From positions 124,001-188,000 of the forward strand of contig NZ_AUCH01000009.1 in assembly GCF_000429665.1 (NCBI RefSeq): a stretch of DNA of 64,000 bases, in the 5' to 3' direction. How positions within the stretch are numbered: position 1 is the first letter of the stretch; each line of letters begins with the position of its first letter. Shown one piece after another: positions 29,786 to 37,995 of the stretch. Source of the DNA: Azovibrio restrictus DSM 23866. GTDB taxonomy: Bacteria > Pseudomonadota > Gammaproteobacteria > Burkholderiales > Rhodocyclaceae. Under the pieces are notes generated by a model. That model worked only from the letters and a program-made list of their open reading frames with translations. It was not told the origin of the DNA and ran no database searches. The position numbers and the translations under genes are program-made.

Positions 29786-30625
29786 CTAGCCCTTCAGGGC
29801 CAGGGCCTGCTCATAGAGGGCGTTCTTGGCGGCGCCGGTGATGGCAGCGGCCAGCCGGGCCGCCTGCTTGACCGGCAAACCATCGGCCAGCAGCAGGCGC
29901 AGCACCCGCTCCGCCTCCAGGTCCCGGCCATCATCCCGGCAGCCGGAGAGCAGCAGCACGAACTCCCCCTTCTGTCGGTTAGGATCGGCCTCCAGCCAGG
30001 AGAGGGCCTCGCCCAGGGGCAGGCTGTGCACGCTCTCGAACAGCTTGGTCAGTTCCCGGGCCACCACCAGGGTGCGCTCCGCCCCCAGGACCGCCGCCAG
30101 ATCGGCCACGGTTTCCAGCACCCGATGCGGCGCCTCGTAAAACACCAGGGCATAGGGCAGATCCCGGAGGACCTCCAGGGCCTTCTGGCGCTGCCCCGAC
30201 TTGCTCGGCAGGAAACCGTAGAACAGCCAGTGATCCTCCTCCAGCCCGGCCGCCGACAGGGCCGTGGCGGCGGCACAGGGACCGGGCAAGGGAATCACCC
30301 GGCCGCCGGCGGCCCGTACCCGGGCCACGATGCGGGCCCCCGGGTCCGAGATGGCGGGCGTACCCGCGTCGGACACCAGGGCCACCGCCTCGCCCGCCTC
30401 CAGCCGCGCCAGGATCTGCTGGGCGGCTTCGGCTTCGTTGTGCTCATGGGCGGCCAGGAGGCGGGCCTGGGACCCCAGGTGCTTGAGCAGGGGGCCCGAA
30501 TGGCGGGTGTCTTCCGCCGCCACCCAGGGCACGGCCGCCAGGATCTCCCGGGCCCGCTCGCTGATGTCCTTGAGGTTCCCCAGGGGTGTGGGGACCACGT
30601 ACAATGGCGCCAATTCTTTTGTCAT
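29786..30625 (-). CDS. rsmI: 16S rRNA (cytidine-1402-2'-O)-methyltransferase
   Basis: RsmI adds the 2'-O-methyl to C1402, the same nucleotide that RsmH methylates at N4. The 279-residue chain has the tetrapyrrole-methylase-type fold with PTPLGNLKDISERA near the start, the SDAGTPAISDPG loop and FYEAPHRVLET. It is divergent from yraN by 11 bases. The block rsmI, yraN, diaA, dolP matches the enteric order. Confidence 0.96.
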   Translation of the reverse strand: MTKELAPLYVVPTPLGNLKDISERAREILAAVPWVAAEDTRHSGPLLKHLGSQARLLAAHEHNEAEAAQQILARLEAGEAVALVSDAGTPAISDPGARIVARVRAAGGRVIPLPGPCAAATALSAAGLEEDHWLFYGFLPSKSGQRQKALEVLRDLPYALVFYEAPHRVLETVADLAAVLGAERTLVVARELTKLFESVHSLPLGEALSWLEADPNRQKGEFVLLLSGCRDDGRDLEAERVLRLLLADGLPVKQAARLAAAITGAAKNALYEQALALKG

Positions 30626-30636
30626 GGAACGTCTCT

Positions 30637-30999
30637 ATGGCAGATGCAGGCAAAGATACCACGGACGGCAAGCGGGCCGAGGCCCTGGCCGCCGCCCACC
30701 TGGAGGCCAGGGGGCTGCAGCTGCTGGCCCGCAATTACCGGGTCCGGGGTGGCGAAATCGACCTGGTGGCCCGGGAGGGGAGCTGCACCGTGTTCGTGGA
30801 GGTACGCCTGCGCCGCCACCCGGGCTTCGGCAGCCCGGCGGACAGCATCACGGCGGCCAAGCGCCGGCGGCTGATCCTGGCGGCCCGGCATTGGCTGGCC
30901 GCCCACGGGGAAAGCCCCTGCCGCTTCGACTGCATCCTGCTGACCCGGCTGGAGCCCGGTGCCATCGAATGGGTACGCCATGCCTTCGATGCGGACTAG
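30637..30999 (+). CDS. yraN: YraN family endonuclease-like protein (UPF0102)
   Basis: A 120-residue protein of the YraN family with a restriction-endonuclease-like fold. Motifs are GKRAEALAAAHLEARGLQLLARNYR, GGEIDLVAREG (the acidic Asp) and VFVEVRLRR, where many family members have EVK. The enzymatic role is unknown. The ATG at 30637 fits the family N terminus; in-frame starts further upstream run into the rsmI promoter region. Confidence 0.9.
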   Translation: MADAGKDTTDGKRAEALAAAHLEARGLQLLARNYRVRGGEIDLVAREGSCTVFVEVRLRRHPGFGSPADSITAAKRRRLILAARHWLAAHGESPCRFDCILLTRLEPGAIEWVRHAFDAD

Positions 31000-31369
31000 T
31001 TTCCTGGCTGTCCTGGCCCTGCTCGTTCTGCCCGGTGCCGGCCCCCGGGCCCAGGAAGCTCAGGTGCGCCTGCTGGTGCAGGCTTCGCCCCTGGCCGGCA
31101 GCCAGTTCCACGACCTGGAGGCCCTGCGCCCCCGGCTGCGGGTGGGAGACCCCCTGACCCTGGTGCGGGAACCGGAGAATCCCCACGACCCCAGGGCGGT
31201 GCGGGTGGAATGGCAGGGCCACAAGCTGGGCTATGTGCCACGCAAGGAAAACCGCAGCGTGGCGGCAGCCCTGGACCGGGGGGATGTGCTGCGGGCCCGG
31301 ATCGCCCGCCTGCGGGAGGACCCGGACCCCTGGCGGCGCCTGGAGTTCGAGATCTGGATGGAACTCTGA
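30980..31369 (+). CDS. HIRAN-domain protein with signal peptide
   Basis: A protein of about 129 residues with an N-terminal signal peptide (MRTSFLAVLALLVLPGAG, cleavage near PRAQ-EA) and a HIRAN domain. The domain is shown by LTLVREPENPHDPRAVRV followed by GHKLGYVPRKEN. HIRAN domains normally bind single-stranded DNA ends, so an exported form is unusual but recurrent. The start could be the ATG at 30980 or at 30989. It overlaps the yraN 3' end by about 20 bases in another frame. Confidence 0.75.
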   Translation: MPSMRTSFLAVLALLVLPGAGPRAQEAQVRLLVQASPLAGSQFHDLEALRPRLRVGDPLTLVREPENPHDPRAVRVEWQGHKLGYVPRKENRSVAAALDRGDVLRARIARLREDPDPWRRLEFEIWMEL

Positions 31370-31607
31370 GGCCGGCAGCCCGGTCGGACGGAAAGCGCAT
31401 CCCGGCCGGCCTGGCGAGTCTGTCGCCGCAACCCCTCAAGTCCGGCAGGCTGCTAGAATCCGCGTTTCCGACATTCCTGACGGACATGACCTTGCCATGG
31501 AGCCCGCCCCCATCCAGGTCATGGCCGTTGTGCTCTCCCCTCCCCCACGGGAACAGGAGGGCGCGTTGCCGGCCCCGGGGCCTGCACGCCAACCCCATGA
31601 GAAGAAA
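31370..31607 (+). promoter_or_regulatory. Intergenic leader before diaA
   Basis: This 238-base gap has no supportable gene. It contains GCTAGAAT at 31452-31459 on the plus strand, close to the GTTAGAAT elements found elsewhere. That gives a possible promoter for diaA-dolP about 150 bases before the diaA start. No terminator hairpin was found. Confidence 0.35.
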
Positions 31608-32201
31608 ATGGATTTGATAGCCCGTGTCAGCCAGCATTTCGAGGACAGCGCCCGGACCAAACTGGAGTCCGTGGAGCTGCTGGCGGCCCCCCTGGCCGCC
31701 GCCATCGAGATCATGACCCATACCCTGATCAATGACGGCAAGATTCTCGCCTGCGGCAACGGTGGCTCCGCTGCCGATGCCCAGCACTTCGCTGCCGAAC
31801 TGGTGGGCCGCTTCGAGGTGGAACGCCAGGAACTGGCGGCCATCGCCCTGACCACGGACAGCTCCATCCTCACGGCGGTGGGCAACGATTACGCCTTCAA
31901 CCAGATATTTTCCCGCCAGGTGCGGGCCCTGGGGCGCCCCGGGGACGCGCTCCTGGCCATCTCCACCTCGGGCAATTCCGGTAACGTCATCGAGGCCATC
32001 CGCGCCGCCCACGACCAGGACATGAAGGTGATTGCCTTCACCGGCCGGGACGGAGGCCAGATCGGCAGCCTGCTGCGCGACGACGACATCCACCTCTGTG
32101 TTCCTGCCCAGCGCACCGCCCGCATTCAGGAGGTGCACCTTTTGATGATCCACTGTCTGTGCGATGGCATCGACAGTCTGTTGATGGGAGTAGATGAATG
32201 A
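31608..32201 (+). CDS. diaA: SIS-domain protein, DnaA initiator-associating factor DiaA / phosphoheptose isomerase-like
   Basis: A 197-residue SIS-domain protein. Key stretches are KILACGNGGSAADAQHFAAELVGRF, ISTSGNSGNVIEAI and the C-terminal RIQEVHLLMIHCLCDGID. The family includes GmhA (sedoheptulose-7-phosphate isomerase) and DiaA (DnaA-binding initiation stimulator). The yraN-diaA-dolP order argues for DiaA, but sequence alone cannot exclude GmhA activity. It overlaps the following BON lipoprotein gene by four bases. Confidence 0.85.
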   Translation: MDLIARVSQHFEDSARTKLESVELLAAPLAAAIEIMTHTLINDGKILACGNGGSAADAQHFAAELVGRFEVERQELAAIALTTDSSILTAVGNDYAFNQIFSRQVRALGRPGDALLAISTSGNSGNVIEAIRAAHDQDMKVIAFTGRDGGQIGSLLRDDDIHLCVPAQRTARIQEVHLLMIHCLCDGIDSLLMGVDE

Positions 32202-32866
32202 ACCAACCCCTCCTTCCCGGCCGCCGCTCCTGGCTGGCCCTGGCCACCCTGGGCCTTGCCCTGCCCGCCCTGCAGGGCTGTTTCGGCGTTGCCGTGGCCG
32301 GCGCCACCGTGGGCGCCCTGGCCGTTTCCGACCGCCGCTCCATCGGCGTGCAGACCGACGACGAGGCCATCGAGCTCAAGGCCGCCAACCGCCTGAGCAA
32401 GGAAATCCGCGACCGCAGCCACGTCAATTTCACCAGCTACAACCGCCGGGTGCTGCTCACCGGCGAAGTGCCGGACGAGGCCACCAAGGCCCGGGTAGCC
32501 GAGGAGACCAGCCGCATCGAGAACGTCCAGGGGGTCTGGAACGAACTGGTGGTGGGCGCCAACAGCAGCCTCAGCACCCGCAGCAACGATGCCTACGTGA
32601 CCTCCAAGGTCAAGGCCCGCTTCATCGACGCCAACCAGTTCGGCGCCCATCACGTGAAGGTGGTCACCGAGGCCGGCACCGTGTTCCTGCTCGGCATCGT
32701 CAGCGAACGGGAAGCCAAGGCCGCCGTCCAGGTGGCCCGCACCACCTCCGGCGTGCGCCGGGTGGTGAACGTGATGCAGGTGATCAACGACGCGGAAGTG
32801 CGCCGCATCGACGCCAGCATCGCCAACTCCGCCAGTTCCACCGCCACCTCCTCCAGCAGCCAGTAA
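32198..32866 (+). CDS. dolP: BON-domain lipoprotein, DolP (YraP)-like
   Basis: A 222-residue outer-membrane lipoprotein candidate. The signal ends at LQGC (Cys28) and is followed by two BON domains at about residues 68-136 and 146-205; the second contains GTVFLLGIVSEREAKAA. The tail is Ser-rich. DolP maintains outer-membrane integrity and interacts with phospholipids and BAM. It lies directly after diaA, as in enterics. Confidence 0.88.
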   Translation: MNQPLLPGRRSWLALATLGLALPALQGCFGVAVAGATVGALAVSDRRSIGVQTDDEAIELKAANRLSKEIRDRSHVNFTSYNRRVLLTGEVPDEATKARVAEETSRIENVQGVWNELVVGANSSLSTRSNDAYVTSKVKARFIDANQFGAHHVKVVTEAGTVFLLGIVSEREAKAAVQVARTTSGVRRVVNVMQVINDAEVRRIDASIANSASSTATSSSSQ

Positions 32867-32875
32867 GCCGCGTCC

Positions 32876-34531
32876 ATGGAGGCCGCCCCCCTTTCCCTGG
32901 CCAGCGTGGCCGGCGGCTTCATCGGCGGGATCGGCCTCTTCCTCCTGGGCATGCACATGCTCACCGAGGGGCTCAAGCTGGCTGCCGGCCGGGCCCTGGA
33001 GGACCTGCTCGGACAATGGACCTCAAGCCGCAGCCGGGGCCTGTGCACCGGCTTTCTCATCACCACCCTGGTGCAGTCCTCCACGGCCGTCACCATCGCC
33101 ACCATCGGCTTCGTCAACTCGGGCCTGCTCACCCTGCGCAATTCCCTCTGGGTGATCTTCGGCTCCAACCTGGGCTCCACCATGAATGCCTGGCTGGTGG
33201 CCGCCCTGGGCTTCAACTTCAAGATCGACGCCTTCGCCCTGCCCTTCGTGGGCGTCGGGGCAGTGCTGATGCTGGTGGCCCGGGGCGCCCGCCCCAAGGC
33301 CCTGGGCCAGGCCCTGGCGGGCTTCGGCATCCTGTTCCTGGGCATCGACGTGCTGAAGGACGTGTTTTCCGGCCTGGGGGGGCATGCCTCCCTGGAGGAA
33401 TTCACCCGGCCCGGCATGGCCGGCTATCTGATCCTGGTCGGCATAGGCACCGTGCTCACGGTGCTGATGCAGACCTCGGGGGCGGTGATTGCCCTGATCA
33501 TCACCGCCGCCCAGGGAGGACTGATGAGCATCGAGGCGGCCTGCGCCATGGTCATCGGCACCAACATCGGCACCACTTCCACGGCCATCCTCGCCGCCCT
33601 GGGCGCCACCGCCAACGCCAAGCGGGTGGCCGCCTCCCACGTGGTATTCAATGTCATCACCGGCCTGGCGGCCCTGGCCCTGCTGCCCCTGTTGATCAAT
33701 TTCCTCGAGGAAATCCAGGAGTTCCTGGCCCAGCCGGCCTCCCCGGCAGTGATGGTGGCCATGTTCCATTCCACCTTCAACCTGCTCGGGGTGGCCCTGA
33801 TGGTGCCCCTGGACCCCTGGCTCATCCGCAGCCTGAGCCAGCGCTTTCGCAGCCGCCAGGAGGAAGCCGCTCAACCCCGTTACCTGGATCACAACGTGGT
33901 CAGCGTCCCCGACCTGGCCCTGCGTGCCCTGCGCCTGGAACTGGCCCACACCCAGGCCCTGGCCTGCGAGGGCCTGCGCCTGGCTGCGGCACCGGTTCCC
34001 GACGAGGCCCGCATCGCCCGCCGCCGGGACACCCTGGAAACCCTGGCCCTGGCCATCAGCGACTACATCCGCCGGATCAGCGCCGCCGCCCTGCCCGCCA
34101 CCCTGGTGGAAGCCCTGGCCCGGGGCCTGCGGGTATTGCGCTACCAGCAGGCCACCAGCGACCTGAGCCAGCACGGCGCCGCCCTGCACGGCCATGCCAC
34201 CGCCTGCGGCCTGGAACAGGTGCTGTTCCAGCAGGCCCTGGGCGCCCTGGCCGAAGCCTGCGACGGCAGCAAGCCCGAGTTCAGCCCGGCCGCCATGGAG
34301 CTGGCCCTGGAAAACACCGAGACGGCCTACGCCACCTTGAAGGAAGCCCTGCTGGTGGCCGGCGCCGCCGGCCACCTGGACATCCGCGACATGGAAAACC
34401 GGCTGCGCCAGGGCAGCCTGTACCGGCGCGCCGCCGAACAACTGGTCAAGGCCCAGCGCCACCTGCTCTCCCTGGAAGCCCCGGACGCCCACCCCCTGCC
34501 GGACGACCGCCTGGAAGCCATCCCCGGCTGA
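32876..34531 (+). CDS. Na+/phosphate cotransporter family protein with PhoU-like tail
   Basis: A 551-residue membrane protein. The N-terminal 310 residues contain two inverted Na/Pi repeats marked by LVQSSTAVTIATIGFVNSG and LMQTSGAVIALIITAAQ. The C-terminal 200 residues are helical and PhoU-like. It probably takes up phosphate or is a related Na-coupled transporter (NptA/YjbB type). It starts nine bases after dolP. Confidence 0.88.
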   Translation: MEAAPLSLASVAGGFIGGIGLFLLGMHMLTEGLKLAAGRALEDLLGQWTSSRSRGLCTGFLITTLVQSSTAVTIATIGFVNSGLLTLRNSLWVIFGSNLGSTMNAWLVAALGFNFKIDAFALPFVGVGAVLMLVARGARPKALGQALAGFGILFLGIDVLKDVFSGLGGHASLEEFTRPGMAGYLILVGIGTVLTVLMQTSGAVIALIITAAQGGLMSIEAACAMVIGTNIGTTSTAILAALGATANAKRVAASHVVFNVITGLAALALLPLLINFLEEIQEFLAQPASPAVMVAMFHSTFNLLGVALMVPLDPWLIRSLSQRFRSRQEEAAQPRYLDHNVVSVPDLALRALRLELAHTQALACEGLRLAAAPVPDEARIARRRDTLETLALAISDYIRRISAAALPATLVEALARGLRVLRYQQATSDLSQHGAALHGHATACGLEQVLFQQALGALAEACDGSKPEFSPAAMELALENTETAYATLKEALLVAGAAGHLDIRDMENRLRQGSLYRRAAEQLVKAQRHLLSLEAPDAHPLPDDRLEAIPG

Positions 34532-34540
34532 GCCCCGGAG

Positions 34541-37159
34541 CTACTCGCCGAGGAACACCACCTCAGTGCGGTTGCGCCCCGCCTCCTTGGCCCGGTACAG
34601 GGCCTGGTCGGCCCGGGCCAGGGCCATGCTGGCGCTGTCACCGGGGTGGGCCAGCAGGGTGATGCCGATGCTGGCGGTGATGTGTATCCCCCCCTTGCTG
34701 GTTTCCAGGGCCTTCTCCGCCAGCGTCTGGCGCAGACGCTCGGCCAGTTCCACGGCGCCCCCCACCCCGGTGCCCGGCAGCAGGGCCGCGAATTCCTCGC
34801 CCCCCACCCGGCCGGCCAGGTCGGTACGGCGCAGCAGGGACTGGAGCAGCAGCCCGAAACCCTGCAGCACCTCGTCCCCGACCCCGTGGCCATACTGGTC
34901 GTTCACCCGCTTGAAATGGTCCAGGTCCAGCATCAGCAAGGCCGTTTCCCCCTGTTCGTAACGGCTGATGCGGGCCATTTCCAGGTCCAGGCGCTCCAGG
35001 AAGATGCGCCGATTGGGCAGGCCGGTGAGGCTGTCCACGCTGGCCAGCCGCTGCAGCTCCCGCTCCTGGAGCTTCTGGGTGGTCACGTCCCAGAACACCC
35101 AGAGCCGTCCCAGCAGGCGCCCGTCCGCGGCGATGGGCTGGTAGTCCCGCTCCAGAACCCGTCCGTCGGCCAGCCCCAGTTCCCGGCCCAGCACCGGCTC
35201 CAGCCCTTCCCCCAGCTCCCGCAACTGCCACTCGAAATGCTCCGGGTGGCTGAAACGGCTGCGCACCCGGGCGATGCAGTTGCTGAAATTCTCGCCCACC
35301 ACCCCTTCCGGGTGCTCCTCCAGGCCGAACAGGCGGCAGAAGGTGTGGTTCACCAGCACGATGCGGCGCTGGTCGTCCTCCACCAGCAGGCCCCCGGGGA
35401 AATGGTCGATGATGGCTTCCAGACGGGTGCGGGAGGCCTGCAGGGCTTCCCGCATCTGGTGCTGATGGGTGACGTCGAGCATGGTCCAGATCACGGCTTC
35501 GCCGCCGGGTTCCAGCCAGGTGCCGTATACGGAAATCCAGCGCTGACTGCCGTCCTTGCGGCGCAGGGGATATTCCTCCTGAACCCAGCCTTCGCGCCGC
35601 AAACGGGCGTAGGCCGGACGAAACTGCTCGTAGCTCTGGGCATCCACGTGCAGGCGGCTGAAACTCTGGCCCAGCAGCTCTTCCGGCCGGTAGCCGAACA
35701 TTTCCGCCCCCCGGGCGCTGACTTCCAGGATGACCCGCTCCGGGGAAGCCACGAACACCCCGGCGGCAATATGGTCCAGCAACGCCGTCCGGTGCCGGGC
35801 CGCGGCGACCACGGCCTCCTCGGCCGCCACCCGGGCGCTGATGTCGGTCTGGGTCCCCACCACCCGCAGGGGCTCCGGCCCCGCAAACGCCACGGTCTTG
35901 CCCCGGGACTCCACCCATAGCCAGCTGCCGTTCGCCCGGCGCTGCCGGTAGGCCACCGAGAACCCCCGTTCGGAACCCAGGCTGTCCCGGACCTGCTGCC
36001 AGACCCGGTCCCTATCCTCGGGATGCAGCATCTCCAGCCATTTATCCTGGCTCACCGGGAAGGCCTGGTCCCCGTGGCCCAGCATCTCGAACCAGTGGGC
36101 ATCGCAATTGATGCGGCCGCTCGGCACATCCCAGTCCCAGAGGCCATCCCGCACGGCGGCGAAGGTCAGGCGGTAACGGGCCTCGCTGGCAGCCAGGGCC
36201 GCCGCAGCCTGGGCCTGCAGCCCCAGGGCCCGTTTCTCACGCAGGAACAGCAGCGTGGTGGGCAGCAGCACGAACAGCAGGCCCGCCCCCAGGAACAGGG
36301 TCAGTTTGCGCACCTCCCGCTCCCACTCGCCCAGAACCTTGCCCCGCTCCAGGTGTATGGAGAGCAACAGGGGAAAAGCCCGCACGCTGCGCCAGGCGGA
36401 CAGGGCCGGCACCCCGTCATGGCGGGCCCCCTCCAGGGTTCCCGCGCCGGTTTCGGCAAAGTCCGCCAGCCCCAGGTCCCGGGGGTGAGGCTGGCCAGGC
36501 ACCTGGCTCTCCTGGCTCGAAAAGAGCAGCCGGCCATCGGCCAGGAGCACATCCACGCTGCCCTCTTCCGGGGTCAGGTGGGCTTCGATGTGATTCAGGA
36601 AATACCCCGGGTTGAGCGCTGCCACCAGGTAGGTGGAGGCGCTCACCGGCAGCGCCACGGGCAGCAGCCCCGAACCGCGCAGCGGCTCGTGGTCATGGAA
36701 ATCCCGGCCTTCCAGGGGCGGCCCGAAACGCAGGGTGTCAGCGCCCCCCTCGCCGGGGTAAAAGCCCTCCAAGGAGAGTTTCTGCCCCAGGTTGCGGGAA
36801 TCGCTGCTGGCGATGACTTCGCCATCCACCCCCACCAGGGACAGGGAGCGTAAGAATGGGGCATTGCGCAGGGCCCCCTGCAGGTGCTCCCCCAGATGTG
36901 CCTGGCCCTCGCCCCGGCGGGGCACCTGGTCGCGCAGGGTTTCCAGCATCAGCTGCACCGTCGTCAGGGTCTGGGCCAGACGATCCTCGAACAAACGGGC
37001 ATGGGCAGCCGCCTGCTGCAGGCGCCCCTGGATGATTTCCCGCTGGATGCGCTGGGTGGTGTAGGTCAGCACCCCCAGCACCACGGCCAGCAGGAACAGG
37101 ACGAACAGGATGTAGGCCCGGTCAGGGCTCAGGCGGGGCAAGGGAAGACGCCGCAGCAT
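34541..37159 (-). CDS. Membrane diguanylate cyclase with periplasmic sensor, PAS domains and GGDEF
   Basis: An 872-residue protein. Membrane helices lie at about residues 15-37 and 288-308 and flank a periplasmic Cache-like sensor. Three PAS segments follow at about 325-700, and a C-terminal GGDEF domain. The active site is GGEEF (in LAGRVGGEEFAAL) and the inhibitory RxxD motif (RRTD) stands five residues before it, so it should make c-di-GMP with product inhibition. No EAL domain. It starts three bases after the periplasmic binding-protein gene, which suggests an operon. Confidence 0.92.
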   Translation of the reverse strand: MLRRLPLPRLSPDRAYILFVLFLLAVVLGVLTYTTQRIQREIIQGRLQQAAAHARLFEDRLAQTLTTVQLMLETLRDQVPRRGEGQAHLGEHLQGALRNAPFLRSLSLVGVDGEVIASSDSRNLGQKLSLEGFYPGEGGADTLRFGPPLEGRDFHDHEPLRGSGLLPVALPVSASTYLVAALNPGYFLNHIEAHLTPEEGSVDVLLADGRLLFSSQESQVPGQPHPRDLGLADFAETGAGTLEGARHDGVPALSAWRSVRAFPLLLSIHLERGKVLGEWEREVRKLTLFLGAGLLFVLLPTTLLFLREKRALGLQAQAAAALAASEARYRLTFAAVRDGLWDWDVPSGRINCDAHWFEMLGHGDQAFPVSQDKWLEMLHPEDRDRVWQQVRDSLGSERGFSVAYRQRRANGSWLWVESRGKTVAFAGPEPLRVVGTQTDISARVAAEEAVVAAARHRTALLDHIAAGVFVASPERVILEVSARGAEMFGYRPEELLGQSFSRLHVDAQSYEQFRPAYARLRREGWVQEEYPLRRKDGSQRWISVYGTWLEPGGEAVIWTMLDVTHQHQMREALQASRTRLEAIIDHFPGGLLVEDDQRRIVLVNHTFCRLFGLEEHPEGVVGENFSNCIARVRSRFSHPEHFEWQLRELGEGLEPVLGRELGLADGRVLERDYQPIAADGRLLGRLWVFWDVTTQKLQERELQRLASVDSLTGLPNRRIFLERLDLEMARISRYEQGETALLMLDLDHFKRVNDQYGHGVGDEVLQGFGLLLQSLLRRTDLAGRVGGEEFAALLPGTGVGGAVELAERLRQTLAEKALETSKGGIHITASIGITLLAHPGDSASMALARADQALYRAKEAGRNRTEVVFLGE

Positions 37160-37162
37160 GGG

Positions 37163-37942
37163 CTAGTCCCGGACCAGGATGGCATCGAGCTGGTAGCGCC
37201 GGGCTGCCGCCTCCAGCCGGCCATCCCGCTTGATGGAGGTCACGAAGGCATCCAGCCGCAGCCGCCAGGGCTCGTCCCCCTGGGCCACGGCCCAGGCGTA
37301 GGAGGTCAGGTGATAGGGAGCCGGGGGCGCCACCAGCCGGGCCCAGTCCGTGAGCCCCAGCATGCGGCGGCTGAAGGGGTAATCGGTCATGAACACATCG
37401 GCCCGGCCGGATTCCACCTCCTGCTCCCGCCCGGCCGGGGTATCGGTCACCAGCAGGGTGGCCTGGCGCAGGCGCTCCCGCATCACCAGCTCATGCAGGG
37501 TGCCCCGGGCCACGGCCACCACCACCCCGGGCTGGTCGATGTCGCTCCAGTGACGGATGCGCCGGTTGCTGCGGGTGGTGATGGCGTAGATGTCGCTTTT
37601 CAGATAGGGCTGGGTGAAGGCCAGGCGCTCGGCCCGCTGGGGCAGGATGCCGATGGCGAACATGGCCACATCGCAGCGGTCCTGGTTCAGGTCATCCACC
37701 AGCCGGGCAAAGGAACTGTCCACAAAGCGGGGCTTTGCCCCCAGTTCCCGAGCCAGCTCCCGGGCCAGGTCCACATCCAGGCCGGAAAGGAGCTGGGTGC
37801 GGGGGTCGCGCCAGGAAATGCCGAAATAATCGGGCCAGATGCAGATGCGCAGCTCACCGCTCCGCCCCACCCGTTCCAGATGTCCCGCAGCCAGCAGGGG
37901 AGTGCTCAGGAAGAGGGCAAAAAGAATCAACAGCTTGCGCAT
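37163..37942 (-). CDS. Periplasmic solute-binding protein, family 3
   Basis: A 259-residue protein with a signal peptide (MRKLLILFALFLSTPLLAAG) and a type II periplasmic-binding fold of the SBP_bac_3 class. The fold is shown by LLSGLDVDLARELARELGAKPRFV, then CDVAMFAIGILPQRAERLAFTQPY and the GRADVFMTDYPF region. Such proteins bind amino acids or similar small ligands. No ABC permease or ATPase is nearby. The next gene, three bases downstream, is a membrane diguanylate cyclase, so a sensory role is more likely than transport. Confidence 0.87.
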   Translation of the reverse strand: MRKLLILFALFLSTPLLAAGHLERVGRSGELRICIWPDYFGISWRDPRTQLLSGLDVDLARELARELGAKPRFVDSSFARLVDDLNQDRCDVAMFAIGILPQRAERLAFTQPYLKSDIYAITTRSNRRIRHWSDIDQPGVVVAVARGTLHELVMRERLRQATLLVTDTPAGREQEVESGRADVFMTDYPFSRRMLGLTDWARLVAPPAPYHLTSYAWAVAQGDEPWRLRLDAFVTSIKRDGRLEAAARRYQLDAILVRD

Positions 37943-37995
37943 ACAGGAAATCCCGGCAGGGCCCCCATGACTTTAGTCGTAAAACTTGATTGTAC

